This document shows positions 19,845-27,797 of a DNA stretch of 39,546 nucleotides, in pieces (position 1 is the stretch's first letter; each line of letters opens with the position of its first letter). The DNA is from Mycobacterium sp. shizuoka-1 (GTDB taxonomy: Bacteria > Actinomycetota > Actinomycetes > Mycobacteriales > Mycobacteriaceae). The notes beneath the pieces were generated by a model. It worked only from the letters and a program-made list of their open reading frames with translations, was not told the origin of the DNA and ran no database searches. The position numbers and the translations under genes are program-made. Location: NCBI RefSeq assembly GCF_002723835.1, contig NZ_BEWG01000064.1, forward strand, positions 1 to 39,546. Reading direction: 5' to 3'.

Positions 19845-21269
19845 CTACGAGCGCGTGAGGCCCTGCTGGCGCATGAGTCGGTGCTCGCGTACCCAGGCTT
19901 GGGCGGCCATTTGGGTGGCGTCCCAGGGTGAGCCCAGCGGTGGGGTGTAGGAGAGGTCCAGCTCACTGAGCGCCTCGACGGTCATGTTGTGGAAGAGCGC
20001 GGTGGCGTAGGTGTCGACGCGTTTGGAGACTTCGGCGCTGCGGTGGCCGATGAGCTGTGCGCCGAGTAGTTGGCCGGTGGCGACGTCGCCGGTGATGCGG
20101 ATGTGGATGGGTGTCGCGCCGGGGTAGTACGCCTTATGGTCATCTGGAGTGGCGGTGGTGCTGACGGGTGCCCAACCTCGTTGTGCCGCATGCGCCTCGT
20201 GCTCGCGCAGGCCCGTGCGAGCGGCGACCAAGTCGAAGATTTTGACGACCTGCGTGCCGAGACTGCCGGCGAAGTGCACATCGCCGCCGATGGCATTCTC
20301 GCCGGCGACTCTGCCCTGCTTGTGTGCGGTGGTGCCGAGTGGCAGCCAAGTGAGGCCGAGCTGCCGATGGTGGGTGTGGACGCAGTCACCGGCGGCGAAG
20401 ACGTCGGGCAGGCTGGTGCGCATTGTGTCATCGACCGCGATGGCACCTTTGACGCCGAGTTCGGCTCCGGCGTCGGTGGCCAGGTCGGTGTCGGGGCGCA
20501 CGCCCACCACGACGAGAACGAAATCAACTGTGCGCATCACGGGTTCGCCATTGCGATTGGCAGTGACCGTGATCGCTCCGTTGTCACTCCGGCTGATGGC
20601 AGTGACGGCGGTGTTGGTAAGCACTTCCACGCCGTTGCGTTCCAGTTCGCCATGGACCAGCCAGCCGAGTTCGGGGTCTACCGTCGGCAGCACCTCGGGC
20701 AGCGCTTCGATCTCAGTGACGGCGATGCCGCGCATAGTGAGGGCTTCCGCCATTTCCAGGCCGATATAACCGGCGCCGATTATGACGGCAGTGGCCGGAT
20801 TGCGTTGCTGCAGTGAATCCATCACGGCGAAGGTGTCGCCCATGGAATGCAACAGATGCACGCCGTCGTCGCCGCCGAGGGCGTCGGGCCCCGTGAGCCC
20901 CGTGATGGGTGGGCGGGCGCTCACAGCGCCGGTACCGACGACGATGGCGTCATAGCTCAGTTGATTGGGGCTGCCATCGGGTCCTAGGACGTCCAGGGCA
21001 TGAGCATCGACATCGATCCGGATGGCTCGGGTGTCGGTCAGAACGCGCATGCCGGTGGCTGCCAGGTCGGCGGCGGTGCGGTGGGCCAGGTTGGTCCAGT
21101 GGGCGACCTCACCGGAGACGTAGTAGGGGATGCCGCAGATGGAGAAGTTCGGGTAGGCATCGGCGACCACGACGGTCACCTCGGTTGCAGGGTCGAGTTC
21201 ACGGATACGCAGGGCTGCGGAGATGCCGGCATCGCTGCCGCCGACCGCGACGATATGACGAGTTGCCAT
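19845..21269 (-). CDS. FAD-dependent pyridine nucleotide-disulfide oxidoreductase (CoA-disulfide reductase-like)
   Basis: A 474-residue flavoprotein. An FAD Rossmann segment opens the protein (IVAVGGSDAGISAALRIREL), the NAD(P)H motif VIIGAGYIGLEMAEAL is near 160, and the second FAD motif is DVFAAGDCVHT. A single redox cysteine, Cys45 in NFSICGIPYYVSG, sits where CoA-disulfide reductases and NADH oxidases carry theirs. The C-terminal dimerisation domain is complete. Start ATG 21269 follows AAGGAG. It lies last in the arsR1-acr3-arsC1 series, 90 bp after arsC1. It may recycle a low-molecular-weight thiol or disulfide formed during arsenate reduction; this is inferred from position. Confidence 0.85.
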   Translation of the reverse strand: MATRHIVAVGGSDAGISAALRIRELDPATEVTVVVADAYPNFSICGIPYYVSGEVAHWTNLAHRTAADLAATGMRVLTDTRAIRIDVDAHALDVLGPDGSPNQLSYDAIVVGTGAVSARPPITGLTGPDALGGDDGVHLLHSMGDTFAVMDSLQQRNPATAVIIGAGYIGLEMAEALTMRGIAVTEIEALPEVLPTVDPELGWLVHGELERNGVEVLTNTAVTAISRSDNGAITVTANRNGEPVMRTVDFVLVVVGVRPDTDLATDAGAELGVKGAIAVDDTMRTSLPDVFAAGDCVHTHHRQLGLTWLPLGTTAHKQGRVAGENAIGGDVHFAGSLGTQVVKIFDLVAARTGLREHEAHAAQRGWAPVSTTATPDDHKAYYPGATPIHIRITGDVATGQLLGAQLIGHRSAEVSKRVDTYATALFHNMTVEALSELDLSYTPPLGSPWDATQMAAQAWVREHRLMRQQGLTRS

Positions 21270-21359
21270 CGGAGAAACTCCTTGCAGGAGAACAGGGGTG
21301 GGCAGAAATCAACGCGCCGCGCCGCCGTTGGCGTGGCGTCACATCGGTGTCGGGTCGTG

Positions 21360-21788
21360 CTAGCGGGCTGACATGTGTGCCGTCAATCGGTTGGTCAAGT
21401 CGGTGACCCGTTCGGCGATGTCGTCGCGGATCAACCGCATTCGCTCGATGCCCTCGATGCCGCGCAGGGACGGTTCGTCGGTGTCCCAGACTTCCACTGG
21501 CGTGCCATCGACGGGCTCAACGTGGGCCTGGGTACCCAACACAACGACCCGATCGGCCGCAGCAACCATGTCGTCGGTCAGCTGTGTCGCGATGTGGGCT
21601 CCGATGTCGATGCCCACCTCGGCGAGCGCCTGAACCGATTGGGCATTGACCCCCGGCGTCGCGTCGGTGCCTGCCGAATTGGCAGTGATGCGCTCGCCGG
21701 AAGCGTGGCGCATCAGTGCCTGGGCCATTACAGATTTCCCGCTGTTGTGCACGCAGACGAACAGCACGGTAGGGGTGGTGTCGGTCAC
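21360..21788 (-). CDS. arsC: arsenate reductase, mycothiol-type LMW-phosphatase fold, with CX5K loop
   Basis: A 142-residue protein of the low-molecular-weight phosphatase/ArsC family. The anion loop is VLFVCVHNSGKSVMAQAL, with nucleophile Cys12 but Lys18 where the classical CX5R loop has Arg. The C-terminal signature VWDTDEPSLRGIEGIERMRLIRDDI resembles the mycothiol/mycoredoxin-dependent arsenate reductases of Corynebacterium glutamicum, which as I recall also have GGKS. No resolving cysteine pair is present, consistent with use of mycothiol rather than thioredoxin. It follows acr3 by 136 bp. The function is reduction of As(V) to As(III) for export. Confidence 0.88.
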   Translation of the reverse strand: MTDTTPTVLFVCVHNSGKSVMAQALMRHASGERITANSAGTDATPGVNAQSVQALAEVGIDIGAHIATQLTDDMVAAADRVVVLGTQAHVEPVDGTPVEVWDTDEPSLRGIEGIERMRLIRDDIAERVTDLTNRLTAHMSAR

Positions 21789-21877
21789 GGATGTCTCTCC
21801 TGATGCTCTCGGCGGTTGGCCGGTGATGGTGACGTCGAGATCGCCGGATGACGACTAGGTGAGTGGCCTGCGCAATC

Positions 21878-21928
21878 TCATCGGTCCGGGGTTTGCGGCA
21901 TTCGCTGGGCGACAGGGATCTCGGTCAT
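21878..21928 (-). CDS. possible 16-residue peptide or gene remnant after acr3
   Basis: ATG 21928 overlaps the acr3 stop as ATGA and opens MTEIPVAQRMPQTPDR before a TGA. The overlap geometry is the same as for arsR1-acr3 and arsR2-arsC2. This may be the start of a lost coupled gene or a leader peptide; nothing further can be said from sequence. Confidence 0.25.
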   Translation of the reverse strand: MTEIPVAQRMPQTPDR

Positions 21929-23040
21929 GAAGTGTGTTTTGTTCTCGTTGCTGAGTCGATGGGTAGGTGCTGAGAAGTGTGGTGGCCAAAGCGCTTACGC
22001 AAGGCCAGCGAGACATAGACCAGCGCGACCAGGACCGGCACTTCGATCAGTGGGCCGACGACTCCGGCCAGGGCTTGGCCGGACGTGGCGCCGTAGGTGG
22101 CGATCGCGACGGCGATGGCGAGTTCGAAGTTGTTGCCCGCGGCAGTGAAGGCCAGGGTGGTGGTGCGTTCGTAGCCCAGGTCGAGCAGGGTGCCCAGCAG
22201 ATAGCCTCCACCCCACATGATCGCGAAGTACGCCAACAGGGGCAGTGCGATGCGTACCACGTCGAGGGGGCGGCTGGTGATCTGATCGCCCTGCAGGGCA
22301 AAGAGAATGACGATGGTGAACAACAGGCCGTAGAGCGCCCACGGCCCAACGCGAGGTAAAAACTTCGCCTCGTACCAGTCGCGGCCTTTGGCCTTCTCGC
22401 CCAGACGCCGGGAAAGATAGCCCGCCAGCAGGGGGATGCCGAGGAAGATGATCACCGATTTGGCGATCTGCCAGGGTGAAGTAGTGATGGTGGTCTGGGG
22501 CAGGCCAAGCCAGCCTGGCAGCACCGACAAGTAGAACCAGCCCAGGACTGCGAACATGACGACCTGGAAGATGGAGTTCAACGCAACCAGAACCGCGGCG
22601 GCCTCGCGGTCCCCACAGGCCAGATCGTTCCAGATGATCACCATCGCGATGCAGCGAGCCAGGCCGACAATGATCAGGCCCGTCCGGTATTCGGGCAGAT
22701 CCGGTAACAGCAGCCATGCCAGCGCGAACATCAGTGCCGGCCCCAGCACCCAGTTCAAGATCAATGAGGACAGCAGTAGTTTGCGGTCGCCGGTGACGGT
22801 GTCGAGGCGGTCGTAGCGGACCTTGGCCAGCACCGGGTACATCATGATCAGCAGGCCGAGCGCGATCGGCAGTGAAATGCCGTCGACCTGGACCTTTTCC
22901 AGCGCTGTGTTCAGGCCAGGAATCCAGCGGCCCAACAGCAGGCCGGCGACCATCGCCGCGCCGATCCAAACCGGGAGGAACCGGTCCAGGGTGGACAGCT
23001 TGCCTACGACCGCGGGTGAGGCGCTGGCGGTGTCGGTCAT
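21925..23040 (-). CDS. acr3: Acr3 family arsenite efflux transporter
   Basis: A 371-residue integral membrane protein with about ten hydrophobic segments. The Acr3 hallmark GLARCIAMVIIWNDLACGDREAAAVL is present, with the conserved Cys130 in the fourth membrane segment. The conserved late segment GNNFELAIAVAIATYG and the following GPLIEVPVLV are also present. It exports arsenite driven by the proton gradient, and may be energised further by ArsA. The start overlaps the arsR1 stop as ATGA (23037-23040), giving coupled expression of sensor and pump. Often annotated arsB. Confidence 0.95.
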   Translation of the reverse strand: MTDTASASPAVVGKLSTLDRFLPVWIGAAMVAGLLLGRWIPGLNTALEKVQVDGISLPIALGLLIMMYPVLAKVRYDRLDTVTGDRKLLLSSLILNWVLGPALMFALAWLLLPDLPEYRTGLIIVGLARCIAMVIIWNDLACGDREAAAVLVALNSIFQVVMFAVLGWFYLSVLPGWLGLPQTTITTSPWQIAKSVIIFLGIPLLAGYLSRRLGEKAKGRDWYEAKFLPRVGPWALYGLLFTIVILFALQGDQITSRPLDVVRIALPLLAYFAIMWGGGYLLGTLLDLGYERTTTLAFTAAGNNFELAIAVAIATYGATSGQALAGVVGPLIEVPVLVALVYVSLALRKRFGHHTSQHLPIDSATRTKHTS

Positions 23041-23411
23041 GCGGTGACTCCCATTCGGATATCGGCACCAAGTAGCACACCGAGGCTGGCCAGTGCCTCG
23101 GGGACGACGGCGTAGTAGACCCAGGACGCGCGGCGCTGCGAAGTGAGCAGGCCGGCGTCACGCAGGACTTTGAGGTGATGGGACACGGTCGGCTGCGATA
23201 CCGCGACCCCGTCGGAGATGTCGCAGACGCAAGCCTCGCCGCCTTCGTGGCTGGCGATGGCGGAGAACAGCTGGAGTCGGACAGGGTCAGCCAGAGCCTT
23301 GAGCTTGACCGCCATGTCGGTGGCTTCCACCGCCGAGAGTGGTTCCCGCAGTAGCGCTCTCGGCCCGCAACACGCGTCCGGGCTAGCTGTTACGCCTGAC
23401 TGATTCGGCAC
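23037..23411 (-). CDS. arsR: ArsR family arsenite-responsive repressor 1
   Basis: A 124-residue winged-helix repressor. The helix-turn-helix is VSQPTVSHHLKVLRDAGLL at about 71-89. Cysteines Cys14 and Cys15 near the N terminus and Cys61/Cys63 in EACVCDIS match the layout of actinobacterial ArsR proteins that bind As(III) with N-terminal and helix-proximal thiols. The GTG start at 23411 lies only three bases downstream of a palindrome on the minus strand. With a TTGTGA-N17-CAATAT promoter-like arrangement just upstream, the transcript may be leaderless. It heads arsR1-acr3-(arsC1-FAD reductase). Confidence 0.93.
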   Translation of the reverse strand: MPNQSGVTASPDACCGPRALLREPLSAVEATDMAVKLKALADPVRLQLFSAIASHEGGEACVCDISDGVAVSQPTVSHHLKVLRDAGLLTSQRRASWVYYAVVPEALASLGVLLGADIRMGVTA

Positions 23412-23414
23412 TCA

Positions 23415-23424
23415 TCAATATTGA
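23415..23424 (-). promoter_or_regulatory. ArsR1 operator candidate
   Basis: TCAATATTGA is a perfect 10-bp palindrome directly upstream of the arsR1 GTG and overlaps the CAATAT -10-like element. Its TCAAT/ATTGA half-sites are shared with the other two island operators. Further half-site-like bases (TCGAAT) continue to about 23436. Confidence 0.65.
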
Positions 23425-23556
23425 CAGTCATCGAATCAGATCACAAGCGAACAGTGAATGAACGAAGCGATCCGAGGCCGGCGGGGGTGTTGCCGGCTGC
23501 CGGGGCCGTGCTGCCGTTGCCGCGTTGGTCGCTGTCCTCGACCCGAATTGTTGCCC

Positions 23557-23985
23557 CTAGTGCCGGGTTTCGGTGTCTGCATCGCTCGGAAGCAACTCTG
23601 CGATGAGGTCTTCGACGCGTGTCTTGATCTCGTCGCGGATGGGCCGCACGGCCTCGACGCCCTTGCCGGCGGGGTCATCGAGGACCCAGTCGCGGTAACT
23701 CTTGCCGGGAAAGATCGGGCAGGTGTCTCCGCAGCCCATGGTGATCACCACATCGGAGGCTTCCACTGCGTCGGTGGTGAGGATCTTCGGTGTCTGATCC
23801 GAGATGTCGATGCCGACTTCGGCCATGGCCTCGACGGCGGCGGGGTTGACCGCGTTTCCTGGGGCGCTGCCGGCGGAACGCACCTCGATCGCCTCTCCGG
23901 CCAGGGCCGACAAAAATCCTGCGGCCATCTGTGAGCGGCCGGCGTTGTGCACGCAGACGAACAACACGGACGGTTTTGTGCTCAT
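23557..23985 (-). CDS. arsC: arsenate reductase, thioredoxin-type LMW-phosphatase fold
   Basis: A 142-residue ArsC. The anion loop is FVCVHNAGRSQMA with Cys11 and Arg17 (CX5R). A second cysteine pair, Cys85 and Cys89, lies in TMGCGDTCPIFPG, as in thioredoxin-coupled enzymes that pass a disulfide along three cysteines. The general acid Asp is in VLDDPAGKG. The start is ATG 23985, overlapping the arsR2 stop as ATGA; the frame is open further upstream but that would run through arsR2. It differs clearly from the mycothiol-type copy at 21360-21788, so the island carries two reductase chemistries. Confidence 0.93.
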   Translation of the reverse strand: MSTKPSVLFVCVHNAGRSQMAAGFLSALAGEAIEVRSAGSAPGNAVNPAAVEAMAEVGIDISDQTPKILTTDAVEASDVVITMGCGDTCPIFPGKSYRDWVLDDPAGKGVEAVRPIRDEIKTRVEDLIAELLPSDADTETRH

Positions 23986-24371
23986 CGGCACGTCCTCTCG
24001 AAAGGGTCTGGTGTGATGGGGGAGTCGATAATGTCGAGCGCCAAGACCGCTGACAATTGCGCTATCGCGGACGGTATCGCCCAGTAGTAGACCCAGGTAC
24101 CGCGCCGTTCGCAGTCGAGTAATCCCGCTTCGCGCAATGTCTTGAGGTGATGGGAGATCGTCGGCTGGGACAGCTCGAAGAACGGGGTGATTTCGCAGAC
24201 GCAGCACTGGCCGCCCTCGTGGCTGGCGATCAGGCTGAGCATGCGCAGCCGCACCGGATCTCCCAGCGCCTTGAACATCGGTGCCAGCTCCTCGGCCCAA
24301 TCCGAGTTCAGTGGTTGACGGGCCAGCGGAGGGCAGCAGGGCTCACCCGAGGATGACGGCGCAGCGAACAC
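23982..24371 (-). CDS. arsR: ArsR family arsenite-responsive repressor 2
   Basis: A 129-residue winged-helix repressor with the helix-turn-helix LSQPTISHHLKTLREAGLL at about 68-86. Cysteine clusters Cys12/Cys13 (EPCCPP) and Cys56/Cys57/Cys59 (GQCCVCE) parallel those of ArsR1 and make As(III) sensing likely. The GTG start at 24371 is seven bases from an 18-bp inverted repeat, so expression is probably leaderless and autoregulated. It is coupled to arsC2 by ATGA and divergent from arsD-arsA. The shared operator should switch both directions together. Confidence 0.93.
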   Translation of the reverse strand: MFAAPSSSGEPCCPPLARQPLNSDWAEELAPMFKALGDPVRLRMLSLIASHEGGQCCVCEITPFFELSQPTISHHLKTLREAGLLDCERRGTWVYYWAIPSAIAQLSAVLALDIIDSPITPDPFERTCR

Positions 24372-24378
24372 AGGTCTA

Positions 24379-24396
24379 TATTGATGGCTATCAATA
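24379..24396. promoter_or_regulatory. ArsR operator between arsR2 and arsD
   Basis: TATTGATGGCTATCAATA: perfect 7-bp arms with a 4-bp spacer, in the divergent promoter of arsR2-arsC2 and arsD-arsA. A TATATT hexamer overlaps its left arm. The arms contain the ATTGA/TCAAT half-sites common to the island. Confidence 0.8.
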
Positions 24397-24424
24397 CAGC
24401 CGTCAAACGGCAGAGGAGGTTCGC

Positions 24425-24823
24425 GTGCCCGCGATATCTGTGTTCGAGCCGGCCCTGTGTTGCAACACCGGGGTGTGCGGCGAGGATGTCGACCCCAATC
24501 TTGTTGCCTTCAGCGCTGATATGGCGTGGCTGATCGAGCAAGGTGCGACCATCGCCCGCCATAACCTGGCCAACGATCCATTGGCCTTCGCGCATGACGA
24601 CATCGCGAGGCGGTTCTTGGAGATCGCCGGCTCTGCCGGATTGCCGCTGGTGTGTGTCGACGGGGTGACGGTGCTGACCGGGCGCTACCCGAGCCGCGCT
24701 GAACTTTCCCACTGGGCGGGCTTAGAGGTACCTGCCGCGGTGCCGGCCGGCGTGATCACTCTTGGGCTGTCCGAGACGTCCGAGCCGGCGTGCTGCCCGC
24801 CCGGGCAGTCCGACTGTTGCTGA
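24425..24823 (+). CDS. arsD: arsenite metallochaperone ArsD
   Basis: A 132-residue ArsD. The As(III)-binding cysteines are exactly Cys12, Cys13 and Cys18 in ALCCNTGVCG. The thioredoxin-like body follows, and the tail carries two vicinal pairs (PACCPP and SDCC) as in some longer ArsD proteins. ArsD receives As(III) from thiols and passes it to ArsA. The start is GTG 24425 behind AGGAGG; an upstream in-frame extension overlaps arsR2 and the operator. It precedes arsA by 36 bp. Confidence 0.94.
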   Translation: MPAISVFEPALCCNTGVCGEDVDPNLVAFSADMAWLIEQGATIARHNLANDPLAFAHDDIARRFLEIAGSAGLPLVCVDGVTVLTGRYPSRAELSHWAGLEVPAAVPAGVITLGLSETSEPACCPPGQSDCC

Positions 24824-24859
24824 CAGCGTCGAAAACCCGAGGCGCGGAAGGTGTGACTC

Positions 24860-26611
24860 GTGACCGCTAACCCACTTCAATTCTTGACCGACCCGCCGCG
24901 GTTTGTGTTCTTCACCGGTAAGGGCGGCGTCGGCAAGACGTCGATCGCGTGCGCCTCAGCGGTGGCGCTGGTCCGCGCCGGCAAGTCGGTGCTGCTGGTG
25001 TCCACCGACCCGGCGTCCAACGTCGGGCAGGTATTCGGGGTGTCGATCGGCAACGCGATCACCGAGATCCCTGCCGTACCGGGCTTGTGGGCGTTGGAAA
25101 TCGACCCCGAGCAGGCCGCATCGGACTACCGGGAGCGGATTGTGGGACCCGTGCGGGGCCTGTTGCCCGAAGCGGAAATCGCCTCGATCACCGAACAATT
25201 GTCAGGGTCGTGCACCACCGAAGTCGCGTCGTTCGACGAATTCACTGCCCTGCTGACCGACACCGACGGACCCGTGTCGCGGTTCGATCACGTGCTGTTC
25301 GACACCGCTCCCACCGGGCACACGATCCGTCTGCTCCAACTGCCGGGCAACTGGACGGAGTTCCTCGAGGCCGGCAAGGGTGACGCCTCATGTTTGGGCC
25401 CGCTGGCTGGCCTCGACAAACACAAGGCGACCTACGCTGCCGCGGTCGCGGCGCTGGCCGACCCGGATCGCACCCGCCTGGTCTTGGTGACGCGCCCGTC
25501 ACGTTCAGCGTTGCGTGAAATCGACCGCACCCACAGTGAATTGACCGCGTTGGGCATGAACCGACAGTACGTCGTGATCAACGCCATGATGCCGTATGCC
25601 GAGGGTGACGACGACCCCCTGGCTGCCGCGATCACCCGCCGCGAACACGCAGCGGTTGCCGACATGCCCGAGGCACTGCGCGCACTACCTCAGGACCGCA
25701 TCGACCTCAAAGCCACCAACATGGTCGGCGTTGAGGCACTCCAGACTCTCTTTGACACTGCAGCTGTCGCTGATGCACCCGCCGAACCGACGGTGGTCTC
25801 ACCCCTGGCTGACGCCCCACTCGTTGCCCTGGTCGATGAGATCGAAGCCCTTGGAAGTGGTTTGGTGATGTGTATGGGCAAGGGTGGAGTCGGCAAGACC
25901 ACCGTCGCCGCAGCGATCGCCGTTGCGCTGGCCGAGCGCGGCCACGATGTGCACCTCACCACCACGGACCCTGCGGCCCACCTGGCCGAAACACTGCAAG
26001 GTGGCGTCGAGCACCTGCAGGTGTCGCGCATCGACCCCGCTGACGCCAGCCGGACCTACCGCGACCGCGTCATGGCCACCAAAGGCGCACACCTCGATGA
26101 CGCCGGCCGCGCGACCCTGGCCGAAGACCTCCGCTCGCCCTGCACCGAGGAAGTGGCTGTCTTCCAAGCCTTTTCCAAAGTCATTCACGAATCGCGCAGC
26201 AAGTTCGTCGTCCTGGACACCGCACCCACCGGGCACACCCTGCTGCTGCTCGACGCCACCGGTTCCTATCACCGCGAGATCGCACGCCAGATGGGGGACA
26301 GCGGCCACTACACCACCCCGCTCATGCGTCTGCAAGACCCGAGCCTCACCAAAGTCTTGCTCGTCACCTTGGCCGAGACGACACCGGTACTTGAAGCCGC
26401 CGACCTGCAAAGCGACCTCGAACGTGCCGGCATCCAGCCATGGGCGTGGGTGATCAACAATTCGGTCGCCGCCGCCGAGCTCGAACAAATCGACATCGTC
26501 CGCACCAAACACGCCGCCCGGTACGCGGTCATCCCGCTGTTGGCCCAGGAACCGGTCGGTATCCCGGCACTGGAAGCACTCACCACACAGGCGATCTCAG
26601 CGGCCGGTTGA
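24860..26611 (+). CDS. arsA: arsenite-stimulated ATPase ArsA (two-domain)
   Basis: A 583-residue pump ATPase made of two homologous halves. P-loops GKGGVGKTS (20-28) and GKGGVGKTT (340-348) are each followed later by DTAPTGHT signal motifs. Three cysteines, Cys118 (SGSCTTE), Cys178 (DASCLGP) and Cys428 (SPCTEE), correspond in spacing to the metalloid-binding Cys113, Cys172 and Cys422 of the R773 protein. Start GTG 24860 follows GGAAGG. It would energise Acr3 at the membrane and take As(III) from ArsD. Its stop is separated by one base from the convergent pstS stop. Confidence 0.96.
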   Translation: MTANPLQFLTDPPRFVFFTGKGGVGKTSIACASAVALVRAGKSVLLVSTDPASNVGQVFGVSIGNAITEIPAVPGLWALEIDPEQAASDYRERIVGPVRGLLPEAEIASITEQLSGSCTTEVASFDEFTALLTDTDGPVSRFDHVLFDTAPTGHTIRLLQLPGNWTEFLEAGKGDASCLGPLAGLDKHKATYAAAVAALADPDRTRLVLVTRPSRSALREIDRTHSELTALGMNRQYVVINAMMPYAEGDDDPLAAAITRREHAAVADMPEALRALPQDRIDLKATNMVGVEALQTLFDTAAVADAPAEPTVVSPLADAPLVALVDEIEALGSGLVMCMGKGGVGKTTVAAAIAVALAERGHDVHLTTTDPAAHLAETLQGGVEHLQVSRIDPADASRTYRDRVMATKGAHLDDAGRATLAEDLRSPCTEEVAVFQAFSKVIHESRSKFVVLDTAPTGHTLLLLDATGSYHREIARQMGDSGHYTTPLMRLQDPSLTKVLLVTLAETTPVLEAADLQSDLERAGIQPWAWVINNSVAAAELEQIDIVRTKHAARYAVIPLLAQEPVGIPALEALTTQAISAAG

Positions 26612-26612
26612 C

Positions 26613-27731
26613 TCAGGACACGGCATTGGCCGCTGCGGCGACCTTCGCCTGAAAGTCCGGCGGCAGCGCGAAGTAACCATGGTCCTCAAGGTGCAGCTGG
26701 CCCGGCCCCACCGCCGACTGCAGAAACGCCCGCACCGCCTGCCCGGTCGCGGGATCATCGTATTTCGAGCACACCAACTCATAGGTCGCGAGCACGATCG
26801 GGTAAGCCCCGGGACTGTTGGGTGTGTAGAACTTCGAGGTGTCCAGCACAAGGTCGTTGCCTTGGCCGATCACAGTCGCAGCCGAGATCGTCTTGCCCAC
26901 CGTGTCGGCGCTGATCGGCACCGGTACCGGGCCGGCAGAAGTCACGATCTGTGCGCTGGAGAGACGCTGCGCTTTGGCAAACGAGTACTCGTTGTAGCTG
27001 ATGGCACCGGGGGTGTCCCGGACCGCTGCCGACGTTCCCTCGTTACCCTTGGCGGCCAGCCCGACGCCACCGTTGAATGCCTTGCCGCTTCCCTTGCCCC
27101 AGGCGCCGGCCGACGCCGAATCGAGATAGCGCTGGAAGTTGTCGGTGGTGCCGGAATCGTCGCTGCGATAGATCACCTGGATCGCCTGTGCGGGCAGCTG
27201 TACCGTCGGGTTCAAGGCGGTGATCGCTGGATCGTCCCAGCGGGTGACGGTTCCGTTGAATACCTTCGCCGCCGTCGGGCCGTCAAGGACGAGATTTGAG
27301 ACGTCGCCCAGGTTGAACGTGATCGCGATCGGTCCGAACACGACGGGCAGGTTCCACGCCGGGGAGCCGCACCGCTGCTGAGCCGCGTCGTATTCTCCGC
27401 GCTGCTGACTCAAAGGGGAGTCTGAACCGCCGAAATCAGTTTTGTTGCTGATGAATTCGCTCACGCCCGCGCCTGAGCCGTTGGACGTGTAATTCACGGT
27501 GTGTCCCGGGCAGTTCTTGGCGAAGGCCTCAACAAACACTGGCATGGCATTGGCTTGCGCGGTCGAGCCGCTGGCCGTCAGGGACGGCTTACCTGCGCAG
27601 TCGATGTGCGCGGCGGTGACGTACGGGGGCGGCGAGTTGTCGCTACCGCACGCCGACAGCGGGAGAACAGCGGCCGCCGCCAGACACAGTGTGAGACGAA
27701 AGTTGGTGCGCTTCAAGACCGAAATGTCCAC
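26613..27731 (-). CDS. pstS: PstS-type phosphate-binding lipoprotein
   Basis: A 372-residue periplasmic phosphate-binding protein. The signal ends in the lipobox LSAC with Cys28, so it is a membrane-anchored lipoprotein. Anion-site segments [28 protein letters not shown] and [12 protein letters not shown] contain the Ser, Asp, Arg and Thr ligands used by PstS. GTG 27731 follows AAGGA. No pstC, pstA or pstB is present, so it must serve a transporter encoded elsewhere. It lies 66 bp after the ArsR-ArsC fusion gene in the same direction and is probably co-transcribed with it. Improved phosphate capture in the presence of competing arsenate is the likely benefit (inference). Confidence 0.92.
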   Translation of the reverse strand: MDISVLKRTNFRLTLCLAAAAVLPLSACGSDNSPPPYVTAAHIDCAGKPSLTASGSTAQANAMPVFVEAFAKNCPGHTVNYTSNGSGAGVSEFISNKTDFGGSDSPLSQQRGEYDAAQQRCGSPAWNLPVVFGPIAITFNLGDVSNLVLDGPTAAKVFNGTVTRWDDPAITALNPTVQLPAQAIQVIYRSDDSGTTDNFQRYLDSASAGAWGKGSGKAFNGGVGLAAKGNEGTSAAVRDTPGAISYNEYSFAKAQRLSSAQIVTSAGPVPVPISADTVGKTISAATVIGQGNDLVLDTSKFYTPNSPGAYPIVLATYELVCSKYDDPATGQAVRAFLQSAVGPGQLHLEDHGYFALPPDFQAKVAAAANAVS

Positions 27732-27797
27732 GGTTGATCCTTCATAGCTGGGGGCGGGGAGGGAGAACGAACACGTGCTGGCCCAGGCGGGCAGGAG

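Noticed and set aside
23477..23497. GCCGGC repeats as a terminator after arsC2
   Set aside because: The arms are short and occur in GC-rich sequence without a T tract, so chance pairing is likely.
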